From Streptomyces sp. SID8352 (lineage in GTDB: Bacteria; Actinomycetota; Actinomycetes; Streptomycetales; Streptomycetaceae), in NCBI RefSeq assembly GCF_009862265.1, contig NZ_WWGX01000006.1, positions 286,644 through 350,643 on the forward strand: a stretch of 64,000 nt of DNA. The letters are read 5' to 3'. The translations under genes and the position numbers were made by a program. Shown one piece after another: positions 57,277 to 64,000 of this stretch. The number at the start of each line of letters is the position of its first letter. Within the stretch, counting starts at the first letter, position 1. The notes beneath the pieces are model-generated. The model was not told where the DNA came from. It ran no database searches and saw nothing but the letters and a program-made list of their open reading frames with translations.

Positions 57277-57480
57277 GTGGGCCTGTTCAAGAAGACCGAT
57301 CAGGAGAAGGCCGATATCGCTGCGCTGCGTGCGGCCGATGCGGCTCTGCACGCCAACCAGCGGCGAGAGGAGGCCGCCGGGATCCGGGACGAGACCCCGG
57401 AGTATCTGCGGCTCAACACCGCCGCGAACGAGGCCGCCGCGAAGGTCTCGCGCTGGCACGGCGGCACCAAGCGCCACTGA
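57277..57480 (+). CDS. Small charged hypothetical protein
   Basis: A 67-residue protein. The GTG at 57277 has AGAGGAG 8 nt upstream; the frame extends upstream without a site. The sequence GLFKKTDQEKADIAALRAADAALHANQRREEAAGIRDETPEYLRLNTAANEAAAKVSRWHGG is helical and charged. No motif. Confidence 0.5.
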   Translation: MGLFKKTDQEKADIAALRAADAALHANQRREEAAGIRDETPEYLRLNTAANEAAAKVSRWHGGTKRH

Positions 57481-57580
57481 CCTATCAGCCCCGGCATTCA
57501 CGCCGTGAGGGCGCCCGATCGACTCGGGCCCGGGGCGCCACCCCAACTCTCTATCCTTCCCGACCCCTTGAGAGGCCGTC

Positions 57581-57778
57581 ATGCTCCGTGGCATCGCCTG
57601 GGCACTCCTCGCCCTATACCTGCTGGTCGTCGGCCTCTGGTCGGCCGCCATCACCCCGATCAGCCTCACCTTCGCCGGGTTCGGCGCGGTCCTCGGGACC
57701 GTCCCCGGATCCGCGTGGCTCCTCGCCGCCACCGTCATCTGGCTCAAGCACCGCACCACCCAGCCCGCCACCGCCTGA
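57581..57778 (+). CDS. Small two-helix membrane protein (Spd-like)
   Basis: A 65-residue membrane protein with helices at about 4-24 (GIAWALLALYLLVVGLWSAAI) and 30-55 (FAGFGAVLGTVPGSAWLLAATVIWL). The ATG has GAGAGG upstream. Tiny membrane proteins like this precede SpdB/Tra genes in actinomycete plasmids and assist intramycelial spread. Confidence 0.6.
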   Translation: MLRGIAWALLALYLLVVGLWSAAITPISLTFAGFGAVLGTVPGSAWLLAATVIWLKHRTTQPATA

Positions 57779-57797
57779 ACAAGAAGGGACACCAGCT

Positions 57798-59165
57798 ATG
57801 ACCGCCAGCCCGCCCAAGGTAAACGGCCACACCCGGCCGCCGGCCCTGCAAGTACTGGGGGACTGGCAGCCCATCGAGACCCCCGCCGCCAGCCAGGACA
57901 CGTCCCCCGCCGGCGCGACCAGTGATCTGGTTGCCCAGGCGCAGGCCGAAGCAATCCGCTCGAAGGCGTGGGCCGCAGCCGAGGAACAGCGGCTCGCCGC
58001 TGAGGCTGAGCAGATCGCCGCGGTGAAGCGCGCAGAGGCAGAGGCCGAAGCGGTCCGGATCAAGGCCGAGGAAGAAGCCCGCAAGCTCCGCCTCGCCAAC
58101 GACCGCGCAGAGCGAAAGGCCGCCGAGGAGCAGGCCGCGTCCGAAGCCCGTATCGCCGAAAGCCGGAAGCGGAAGGCCGACGCCGACCGTGCCCGTGCCG
58201 ACGCCGACCGGCAGGCCGAGGAGGAGCAGGCAGCGGCCGACGCCCAGGCGGCCGAGATCACCGAGGCCGAGGACCGGTGGCGCGGCTACGCCCGCGGCTT
58301 CTACATCGTCTGCGCGATCGTTGCCCTGCCCGTCCAGATCGCCGCGTTCTACAACCGCGAGGCCCTTTGGCTGATGGCCGCGCCGCTCATGCTGGAAGGC
58401 GGAGCGTGGGTTGTTCTCAAGGGCGCTGCCGCCGCGGTCGCCTCCCGTCGGCCGCACTGGCACTACCGGCTGATCGCCTGGCTGCTCGCTTTCCTCGCCG
58501 CGGGCATCAATCTCTGGCACGGCCTGATTGCTTTCGACCCGGCGACGGCGATTGGTACGGCGTTCGCGTCGATCGCTGGGCCCGGAGTGTGGGATCTCCA
58601 CGAGCACGGACGGATCCGGAAGCGGGACGGCAAGCCGACCTGGCGGGAGCGGGGCGCGGCCAGGAAGAGGGCGAAGGAAGAGGCCAAGCAGAAGGCCGCC
58701 GAGGCGGAGGAGAAGCAGGCCGAGAAGGAGGCCGCCGACAAGGCCGCAGCGGAGGCGGCGCAGAAGCTCGCGGCCACCCGCGCGCAGGAGTTCCCCGACG
58801 TGTGGAAGCACGCCCTGCGGCTCGCTGCCGCGCTCGGCGAGACCACCGTCACCGAAGCTATCTGGGACCGCGCGCACCACGACATCGAGGGAGCCGCACC
58901 CGGCCAGTCCGTCGACATCATCACGGGCCGCCGCAAGGCCGAGAAGCGCGTCGAAGCAGCCAGCACCGGCACCCCCGTGAACACCCTCGGCAAGACCACA
59001 AACGCACAGCGTGTTCCACATGTCCCCCCTGGGCCCGGAAGGGGCTCGAAGACCGGTCCGAAGGTGCGCGGCGTGCGCCGATCCGGAGACGCTCCGCGGT
59101 TCTCCGGCGTCGCCCGGAAGCAGGCCGCCATCACCGCCAAGACCGCCGCCGAGAAGAAGGGCTGA
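57798..59165 (+). CDS. SpdB/DUF2637-like coiled-coil membrane protein
   Basis: A 455-residue protein. The ATG at 57798 follows GAAGGGACACC. Residues 40-160 are an extreme Ala/Glu/Lys/Arg coiled coil. Four hydrophobic helices follow at about 166-184, 189-212, 225-245 and 248-264 (GFYIVCAIVALPVQIAAF, LWLMAAPLMLEGGAWVVL, LIAWLLAFLAAGINLWHG). A second charged coiled coil and a basic tail end the protein. The membrane block resembles DUF2637/SpdB proteins, which form the channel or scaffold for plasmid spreading. It lies 9 bp before the DNA-pump gene. Confidence 0.75.
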   Translation: MTASPPKVNGHTRPPALQVLGDWQPIETPAASQDTSPAGATSDLVAQAQAEAIRSKAWAAAEEQRLAAEAEQIAAVKRAEAEAEAVRIKAEEEARKLRLANDRAERKAAEEQAASEARIAESRKRKADADRARADADRQAEEEQAAADAQAAEITEAEDRWRGYARGFYIVCAIVALPVQIAAFYNREALWLMAAPLMLEGGAWVVLKGAAAAVASRRPHWHYRLIAWLLAFLAAGINLWHGLIAFDPATAIGTAFASIAGPGVWDLHEHGRIRKRDGKPTWRERGAARKRAKEEAKQKAAEAEEKQAEKEAADKAAAEAAQKLAATRAQEFPDVWKHALRLAAALGETTVTEAIWDRAHHDIEGAAPGQSVDIITGRRKAEKRVEAASTGTPVNTLGKTTNAQRVPHVPPGPGRGSKTGPKVRGVRRSGDAPRFSGVARKQAAITAKTAAEKKG

Positions 59166-59174
59166 CACCCCACC

Positions 59175-61289
59175 ATGGCTACCCCGCTGCCTGCTGACCG
59201 GCCCGCGCTCACCCTCGTTCCCTCGGCCGCCGAGACGCCGGTCTTCAAGGACGAGCCGCCCGCCCGCCGCTCCTGGATAGAGTCCGCCCGGACCGTCGCC
59301 GACCACACCAACCGCGTCGCGTCCCTGGCTCTGCTGCCGCACACCGTCCGCGGCTACCGCACCCTCGGCCGCCGCTGGGCGGACCGCTACCACAACCACT
59401 ACCCCCAGCTCATCGCCGACGCCGACCAAGGCGTCCGCAACGCCGCCGGCGACGTCGAGCGGGCCGCCCACTTCAAGGCCCTCGCCGACACCTACCGTGA
59501 CCAGTACGCGCAGCACCGCAAGACCTTCGCCAGGAAGACCGCCATCGGGGCCAGCGCGGTCGCCGGGGGAGTCGGCTTCGGCGTCGTCACCGGGAGCCTC
59601 TGGATCGACCTGCTCGCCGGGCTCGGTGCCATGGGCGTCGGTGCCTTCCACGGCCGCAACCGCACACAGCCCGAACCGGACACCAGCACGGAGACTGTCC
59701 TCGGCCTGCCTGCCGACGACTCCGTCCGCGGCCACGGCTCCACCACCCTCGACGACCTGCCCTCCGGCGGGAAACCGTTCCCGATCCGCCGAGCGGAAAC
59801 CCCGCAGCAGGCAGCAGTGTGCGTACTCCTCGCGATGGTCGCCGAGAGCATCCCGGTCGTCGAAGTGTGGGACATGGAGCGGCAGCCTTGGGGCTGGCAG
59901 TGCAAGGTCCGCGTCGACGAAGGAACCCCCGAGGCGATCATCGCCAAGGCGGGCGACCTGGAGACCAAGTTCGACCTTCCCACCAACGGGGTCCGCCCGC
60001 AGCCCATGGTGGAGCGCCGTGCCTGCGCCATCCTCCGCCTCGTCGAAGGAAACCCGTTCGCCACCGCGCCCGGCCTGCCCTACCGGGCCCCCAAGTCGAT
60101 CTCCATCACCGAGAAGTCCCGGCTCGGCACCTCCGTCGGTGGGGACTCCCTCGACGCAGCGTTCGCCGGAGTCATGGGCCTGGTCGTCGCAGCGTCCGGC
60201 GGTGGCAAGACCGGCTTGCTCCAGGCAGTCGGGGAGATCACCACCGCCTGCTACGACAACATCACCATCGACGTCGACCCGCACGGCGACGGCCTCGAAG
60301 ACCTGCACGACGCGGTCCGGGTCACCGGCCGCAGCCACGAGCAGATCGAAGCCGTCCTCCTGTTCTTCCTGATGCTGTCGAAGGGCCGTGCCCGGCTGAG
60401 GAAGAAGCTCGGCATGGGCAAGAAGTGGGTGGTCAGCAAGAAGCACCCGCACTTCACCGTCATCTTCGACGAGTTCCCGAAAGGCTCCGAGCTGGCAAAG
60501 AAGCTCGCGTTCGATCTGTTGCTCGTCGGCCGGAAGGAAGCCGTCACCCTGATCATCGCCTCCCAGGGCGGCACGAAGCTGTACCTGGGAGAGAACATCG
60601 CCCAGATGATCGCCCTTAAGGCGGTCGGCCCCTGCAAGGTCGGCGACACCCGCGCCGTGTTCGGCGACGGGGCCGTCGGTGAGGGATGGATGCCGCACAA
60701 GCTGTCCCCGGCCACCGACACCGACCCCAAGGACGCGGGCCACGTGTACCTCCAGGGCGTGCCGGGCAGGCCCGACGAGCCGATCGAGTACGCCGTCCAC
60801 GAGACGCCGTCCGAGACGCTTCGCAAGCTGGCCACTGAGCGCTTGGAGGCCGGGCTGGTCGAGCCGGACCAGGACAGTCTCGACGCGATGCGCGGCGTGG
60901 ACCTGCCCGAGTACGTCGAGCCGGAGTACGACAAGGACGGCGACCTCAAGAAGCCGGCGCCGGTCGAACTCCTGACCTGGGAGCAGTTGCTGCGCTTGTG
61001 CGACGCTGAGCCGCCGGCGGGGGCCGAGCTGACGGACGGTCCAGCGCGGGCCGTGGCCGAGGACTCGGTGACGGTGATGGAGAAGGCGGGCCTCGACCGG
61101 ATGAAGACGGAGACGCTCCTCGCCGCGCTTCGTGACTTTGACCCCGACGCCTACGGCGAGATGGATGTTGAAGGGCTCAAGTCGCTGATGAAGCAGGCCG
61201 GGGCCGGAGCGCCGATCACGCTTGGCCAGATCGGCGAGGAGAAGAATCCGCGCGGCTTCAAGCGTGATCGACTCCGTCACCTGCTCTGA
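59175..61289 (+). CDS. FtsK/SpoIIIE-type conjugal DNA translocase (TraSA/TraB-like)
   Basis: A 704-residue protein. Two hydrophobic helices (about 123-160) anchor it. The motor has Walker A GLVVAASGGGKTGLLQ (about 335-350) and Walker B HFTVIFDEFPKGS (about 426-438). The later segment TLIIASQGGTKLYLGENIAQMIALKAVGPCK matches the FtsK-like motor of actinomycete Tra proteins. The C-terminus (about 640-704) is a helical, winged-HTH-like domain that in TraB proteins binds the 8-bp transfer repeats. It pumps double-stranded DNA between hyphae. A dense CTGAGCAG array follows 34 bp after the stop. Confidence 0.9.
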   Translation: MATPLPADRPALTLVPSAAETPVFKDEPPARRSWIESARTVADHTNRVASLALLPHTVRGYRTLGRRWADRYHNHYPQLIADADQGVRNAAGDVERAAHFKALADTYRDQYAQHRKTFARKTAIGASAVAGGVGFGVVTGSLWIDLLAGLGAMGVGAFHGRNRTQPEPDTSTETVLGLPADDSVRGHGSTTLDDLPSGGKPFPIRRAETPQQAAVCVLLAMVAESIPVVEVWDMERQPWGWQCKVRVDEGTPEAIIAKAGDLETKFDLPTNGVRPQPMVERRACAILRLVEGNPFATAPGLPYRAPKSISITEKSRLGTSVGGDSLDAAFAGVMGLVVAASGGGKTGLLQAVGEITTACYDNITIDVDPHGDGLEDLHDAVRVTGRSHEQIEAVLLFFLMLSKGRARLRKKLGMGKKWVVSKKHPHFTVIFDEFPKGSELAKKLAFDLLLVGRKEAVTLIIASQGGTKLYLGENIAQMIALKAVGPCKVGDTRAVFGDGAVGEGWMPHKLSPATDTDPKDAGHVYLQGVPGRPDEPIEYAVHETPSETLRKLATERLEAGLVEPDQDSLDAMRGVDLPEYVEPEYDKDGDLKKPAPVELLTWEQLLRLCDAEPPAGAELTDGPARAVAEDSVTVMEKAGLDRMKTETLLAALRDFDPDAYGEMDVEGLKSLMKQAGAGAPITLGQIGEEKNPRGFKRDRLRHLL

Positions 61290-61322
61290 CCGCTATGCGA
61301 AATATGTACCCCTAATCAGAGG

Positions 61323-61476
61323 CTGCTCAGCCCTGATCAGGCCACAAACCCGCAGGTCACAGCCGCTCAGGCCGCTGCTCACCAGCTGCTCATCCTCTGC
61401 TCTGAGCAGCCCCTGAGCAGACTCCTGAGCACCTCTGACCTGCAACAACGCCCGCTGAGCAGCCCTGAGCAGCGGG
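61323..61476. repeat. Cluster of 8-bp CTGAGCAG repeats, candidate transfer locus (clt)
   Basis: Exact CTGAGCAG occurs at 61402, 61413, 61455 and 61465, and its complement CTGCTCAG at 61323. One-base variants lie at 61333, 61375, 61386 and 61425, with CCGCTCAG at 61363. Spacing of neighbours is 10-12 bp. CCCGCTG (61451-61457) and CAGCGGG (61470-61476) form a hairpin around the last pair. In pSVH1-type plasmids TraB recognises 8-bp repeats next to its gene, which is the reason for this proposal; an origin of replication is the alternative. Confidence 0.6.
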
Positions 61477-61510
61477 AACAAGACATCACAAATCGGAAGG
61501 AAGTTCCATC

Positions 61511-61903
61511 ATGGCGAAGGTCTGGAAGCCGGGCGATGAGCGCCGCTTCTGCCGCGACATCAAGCTTGGCAAGCCCTACTACCGCATCCACAACATCGAC
61601 ACCCGCCGAGCGCCGTGGGAAGACCCCCAGCTGTACAGCGAGATCGTCTTCACCGACTACCTGCCCCTCACCGCCACCCCCTGCACCAAGTACGGCACCG
61701 CGGCATCCACGGTCCTCCGCCAGCACGGCCCGATCTACGACACCCCGCCCCACGGCATGCGGAACCTCGCCGAAGCCGCCCGCTCCGTCGGCGCCCCCCT
61801 CGGCGACAACTACGAAGGCGTCCTCGACGAGGACGAGATCCGCGGCCTGGAGAAGCTCGTCGCCCAGAGCAGCAACCCCCGCACCCGCCGGCCCATCCGC
61901 TAG
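61511..61903 (+). CDS. Hypothetical protein
   Basis: A 130-residue protein; the ATG at 61511 follows CGGAAGGAAG. A basic start (MAKVWKPGDERRFCRDIKLGKPYYRIHNIDTRRAPWEDPQLYSEIVFTDYLPL) leads into an alpha/beta middle and an acidic helix (DNYEGVLDEDEIRGLEKLV). No motif recognised. It is the first gene after the repeat cluster. Confidence 0.55.
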   Translation: MAKVWKPGDERRFCRDIKLGKPYYRIHNIDTRRAPWEDPQLYSEIVFTDYLPLTATPCTKYGTAASTVLRQHGPIYDTPPHGMRNLAEAARSVGAPLGDNYEGVLDEDEIRGLEKLVAQSSNPRTRRPIR

Positions 61904-61910
61904 CCATGCC

Positions 61911-61951
61911 GGGGCGCCCCTCGATGCCTGCCAGCGAACCAGGGGCGCCCC
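61911..61951. terminator. 11-bp perfect intergenic stem-loop
   Basis: GGGGCGCCCCT (61911-61921) pairs with AGGGGCGCCCC (61941-61951), 8 bp after the previous stop and 41 bp ahead of the next start. Confidence 0.55.
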
Positions 61952-61992
61952 TTCCACCCGCTACGCGTCAACACGCAGAGAGCAAACCCAAC

Positions 61993-62511
61993 ATGACCAT
62001 GATCCTCAGTCTGCCCGCAAGCCCGCCGCAGGCCCCGCCCGCCCTCGACCTGGAAGCCCGCCTTGCCCTGACCGGCGCCGCGATGACCGCCCGTCTCGCC
62101 GAGGCTGCGGTCGCCTTCGAGGTCAACACCGCGCACCTGCCAGGCGCCGACCCGGTCCCGCACATCGCCGAGGCCGTGCCCCCGCGGCTCGCCCCGCCCG
62201 CCGGGGCCTTCCGGACGCCGATCGCCGTGCTGCTCCACCGGGCGCTGCACCGGATCGAGTCCGACGGCTGGTGCAGGGACGCACTCCACGACGACCAAGG
62301 CGCCGTCTGCCCCGTCCGCGCTATCCGCCTCGAAGCACACGGCGACCGGGCTCTCGCCGACGACGCCTGCACCTACCTCCTCGCCCGCATCCAGGCCGAC
62401 TTCGCCAACGCCGAGACCATCCCGTCCTGGAACGCCCAGCAGACCAGCGCCGCGCCCGTCCTCCGGGCCCTCGACCGCGCCGCCCACCACGCCCACACCC
62501 ACCAGCAGTAG
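61993..62511 (+). CDS. DUF6197-family protein
   Basis: A 172-residue protein; the ATG at 61993 lacks a strong ribosome site. IAVLLHRALHRIESDGWCRDALHDDQGAVCPVRAIRLEA, then DACTYLLARIQADFANAETIPSWNAQQTSAAPVLRALDRAAHHA, matches the DUF6197 layout: helix-GW, Cys pair, and the SWN-x-TSAxVLxALDRAA ending. The family is abundant in Streptomyces mobile elements and of unknown function. Two Cys and a His cluster could bind metal. Confidence 0.7.
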   Translation: MTMILSLPASPPQAPPALDLEARLALTGAAMTARLAEAAVAFEVNTAHLPGADPVPHIAEAVPPRLAPPAGAFRTPIAVLLHRALHRIESDGWCRDALHDDQGAVCPVRAIRLEAHGDRALADDACTYLLARIQADFANAETIPSWNAQQTSAAPVLRALDRAAHHAHTHQQ

Positions 62512-62519
62512 GAGCATCC

Positions 62520-62717
62520 ATGCCCAAGCTCACCCCCGAGCAGATCCACGAAGCCGGCCGACGGCTTCAGCGCGGCGGACTCTTTGGTCGCGGCAGCAGC
62601 AAGCTCGCCAACCGGGTTGTCGAGGATGCGGTCGATGCCGGAATGGACCGGCACGAGGTCGCGTTCCAGATCCTCAGCGCAGCAGCCGACTACGAGCCCC
62701 GACCCTGGGCCAGGTAG
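62520..62717 (+). CDS. Small hypothetical protein
   Basis: A 65-residue protein; the ATG at 62520 follows TAGGAGC. PKLTPEQIHEAGRRLQRGGLFGRGSSKLANRVVEDAVDAGMDRHEVAFQILSAAADY is helical. No motif. It is 8 bp downstream of the DUF6197 gene and likely co-transcribed. Confidence 0.5.
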   Translation: MPKLTPEQIHEAGRRLQRGGLFGRGSSKLANRVVEDAVDAGMDRHEVAFQILSAAADYEPRPWAR

Positions 62718-62868
62718 AACGGCCCGGCCATCAGTTGCCCGGCCGTGCCCCAATGGCGGCCGGGCTCAGCCGAGTTCGGGCCTGATTACGATTCAACGAA
62801 CTCGACCTCACAGCTCCCCCACAGACCCGCATGATGCCCCTGACACACCAGCCGTACAAGGGGACCCC

Positions 62869-63471
62869 GTGACCGACCAGCCGCAGCCGCCCATGCCCAC
62901 CGTTCCGCCCCAGCCCGAGCAGCAGCCCGAGCCGCCCACGGCTGCGATGCCCGTACCAGCGCCGGCGGAGAAGAAGCGGCCCGGCAACAAGGTCATCATT
63001 GGTGCCTCGGCCGCGATCATCGCCGCCATCGTCGGAACCGGTGCCGTCCAGGCCGTCAATGACAGGGACGACACGTCGGCCACAACGGCCACTGAGTCCA
63101 GTGAACCCGCCGAAGCCCCCGTTACCACCGTCGCCGACGAACCCGAGCCGGAGCCGACTTTCGTGGAGCCCACGGTTGACGACTTCACGATCGAACTCCG
63201 CACCACCAGCCGGCAGTGCTTCGGGTCGGCAGGCTGCAACATCACCGTCGAACCCAAACTGTCCTACACCGGCCTCACTGACGCCCTGGACCCGGACGCC
63301 GTTTACCAGATCACCTACGAGATCAAGGGCGACGATTCCGGACCGATCCTGAAGACGCTTGAGCTGTCGGATCAGACGACGCTGAACTACACGCCGACGT
63401 CACTGTCTACGGCGTCCGCGTCCAAGAAGCTCTCCGTGAAGATCACCGAAATCAACGAGACAGGCGTCTGA
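62869..63471 (+). CDS. Single-pass membrane protein with exported C-terminal domain
   Basis: A 200-residue protein. The GTG at 62869 follows AAGGGGACC. The first 40 residues are Pro/Gln-rich and cytoplasmic; KVIIGASAAIIAAIVGTGAVQAV (about 44-66) is the membrane helix; a Thr/Glu/Pro linker and a beta-rich domain (DDFTIELRTTSRQCFGSAGCNITVEPKLSYTG... ISLKVTEINETG-like end) follow outside, with two cysteines for one disulphide. Similar proteins are common in Streptomyces, including mobile elements. Surface or entry-exclusion roles are possible but unproven. Confidence 0.65.
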   Translation: MTDQPQPPMPTVPPQPEQQPEPPTAAMPVPAPAEKKRPGNKVIIGASAAIIAAIVGTGAVQAVNDRDDTSATTATESSEPAEAPVTTVADEPEPEPTFVEPTVDDFTIELRTTSRQCFGSAGCNITVEPKLSYTGLTDALDPDAVYQITYEIKGDDSGPILKTLELSDQTTLNYTPTSLSTASASKKLSVKITEINETGV

Positions 63472-63605
63472 GGGGCAGGCCGCCGGGGGTTCCGGGGCCC
63501 GGCGGGGTGATGCTCGTGCCACCCCACCACCAGCAGGCTCATCCGGTGGCAGCGTAGAGTTCCTGCCAGCCAGGCGCGTCATCTGACCTGGAGGCGACCA
63601 GCAAC

Positions 63606-63634
63606 GAAGCCCCGGCCGTACTGGCCGGGGCTTC
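63606..63634. terminator. 12-bp stem-loop terminator
   Basis: GAAGCCCCGGCC (63606-63617) pairs with GGCCGGGGCTTC (63623-63634) around GTACT. It is a strong intrinsic terminator in the 386-bp convergent spacer 63472-63857, which otherwise holds only the CRISPR-like repeat. Confidence 0.75.
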
Positions 63635-63641
63635 ATGCTGT

Positions 63642-63670
63642 GTGGTCCCCGCGCACGCGGGGATGGCCCC
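63642..63670. repeat. Solitary 29-nt type I-E CRISPR-like repeat
   Basis: The segment from GTGGTCCCCGCGCA to GGGGATGGCCCC has the length, dyad (CCCCGCG/CGCGGGG) and flanks of Streptomyces type I-E CRISPR repeats; its translation even gives the GPRARGDGP and VPAHAGMAP peptides characteristic of such arrays. No second copy at the expected 61-bp period (near 63703) is present, so this is not an array. It may be a chance hairpin, a relic or a single-repeat decoy. Confidence 0.5.
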
Positions 63671-63857
63671 GCGCCGGGACCCACCGGGCGTCTCCGACCG
63701 AACGAACCGTCAGCGCGGCCTGTGCGGGGGCCCGCTACGTCGCCCACTGCTCCTTCGGGCTCGGCAACGCCGCCCGCGAACCAGGAACCGTCCCCCGCCA
63801 TCCACGGGGGACTCCCTGCCCCGGGCGGGGACGGAGAGGCCCTTGTGAGCTTGTGAA

Positions 63858-64000
63858 TCAGCGGGGGGCTTCCGCCCCGCCGCCCTGGCGCACCAGGTCC
63901 AGGACGTGTGCGTGCAGGGCAGGCAGGCCCTCGGCGGGGACTGGCACGGGGCTGCCGGTGAGGGTGTACCACTCTTCGGCTTCGGTGTACTGGATCAGCA
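63858..64000 (-). CDS. Hypothetical protein, C-terminal part only
   Basis: Leftward frame entering from the right edge and stopping at 63858. The visible 46 codons read LIQYTEAEEWYTLTGSPVPVPAEGLPALHAHVLDLVRQGGG..., a pattern familiar from small proteins of Streptomyces phages and mobile elements. The start is outside the window. It is convergent with the membrane protein at 62869. Confidence 0.5.
   Translation of the reverse strand, partial: LIQYTEAEEWYTLTGSPVPVPAEGLPALHAHVLDLVRQGGGAEAPR

Noticed and set aside
57744..61280. Minus-strand open frame of 1178 codons opposite the SpdB-like and Tra genes
   Set aside because: It is antisense to two well-supported genes, has Gly/Val/Leu-biased mirror composition and no family motifs.
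63642..63848. A CRISPR array, or a 68-codon gene with the VPAHAGM peptide
   Set aside because: Only one repeat is present; no second copy at 61-bp period. The peptide is the usual by-product of translating such a repeat, so no gene is called.

Overview
The window is high-GC actinobacterial DNA and almost certainly Streptomyces. Supporting signs are GC-rich third codon positions, frequent GTG starts with GGAGG-type ribosome binding sites, ATGA/GTGA stop-start overlaps, a B12 riboswitch in front of metE, TerD-family stress proteins, a SapA-like spore protein and a pSAM2-type conjugation module.

Chromosomal part (1 to about 29.5 kb). The left edge holds the start of metE (minus strand) behind a cobalamin riboswitch. 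It is followed by a secreted SapA-like protein, a DUF5701-like protein, a stress patch (terD, a GlsB-type membrane protein, a second TerD paralogue), a GNAT acetyltransferase, a frame-broken secreted gene, a lipoprotein and a VOC protein. From 7.5 to 21.0 kb there is an unusual divergent gene cluster. The leftward arm encodes two DegT aminotransferases, an FAD oxidoreductase, an acyl-AMP ligase, a methyltransferase and a UbiA prenyltransferase. The rightward arm encodes a Gfo/Idh dehydrogenase, a TIM-barrel/M20 peptidase fusion, an Ldh-family dehydrogenase, a second Gfo/Idh enzyme and a small unknown protein. Most junctions overlap by a few bases, so each arm looks translationally coupled. No PKS or NRPS is present. 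A UDP-sugar 6-dehydrogenase, a secreted protein, a second AMP ligase and a CaiB-type CoA transferase follow. The pathway looks like an amino-sugar or aminocyclitol joined to an activated, methylated or prenylated acid; the product is not recognised. A voltage-gated ion channel gene lies before the junction with the mobile element.

Mobile element (about 29.52 kb to beyond 64 kb). A tyrosine integrase lies next to the C-terminal remnant of a lamin-tail-domain gene, which suggests integration inside that gene. The element is a chimera. It has a phage-like repressor/Cro/excisionase-like control region, a long train of small coupled genes, a PD-(D/E)XK exonuclease with a probable annealing protein, endonuclease VII, a replication initiator carrying six iterons inside its gene, a helicase loader and DnaB. 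Then come a cytosine-C5 methyltransferase, a VUT-family queuosine-precursor transporter overlapping a DpdA-like transglycosylase (a possible 7-deazaguanine DNA modification cassette), membrane proteins and a possible toxin gene. The right part is a conjugation module: GntR/UTRA regulators, HTH protein, RapZ-C-like protein, SpdB-like membrane proteins and an FtsK/TraSA-type DNA pump followed by a dense CTGAGCAG repeat array that could be the transfer locus. No capsid, terminase or tail gene is seen up to 64 kb.

Recurrent perfect 11-14 bp stem-loops punctuate the mobile element, several of them just ahead of an AGGAGAcc-type ribosome binding site. A single 29-nt type I-E CRISPR-like repeat occurs near the right edge without an array.
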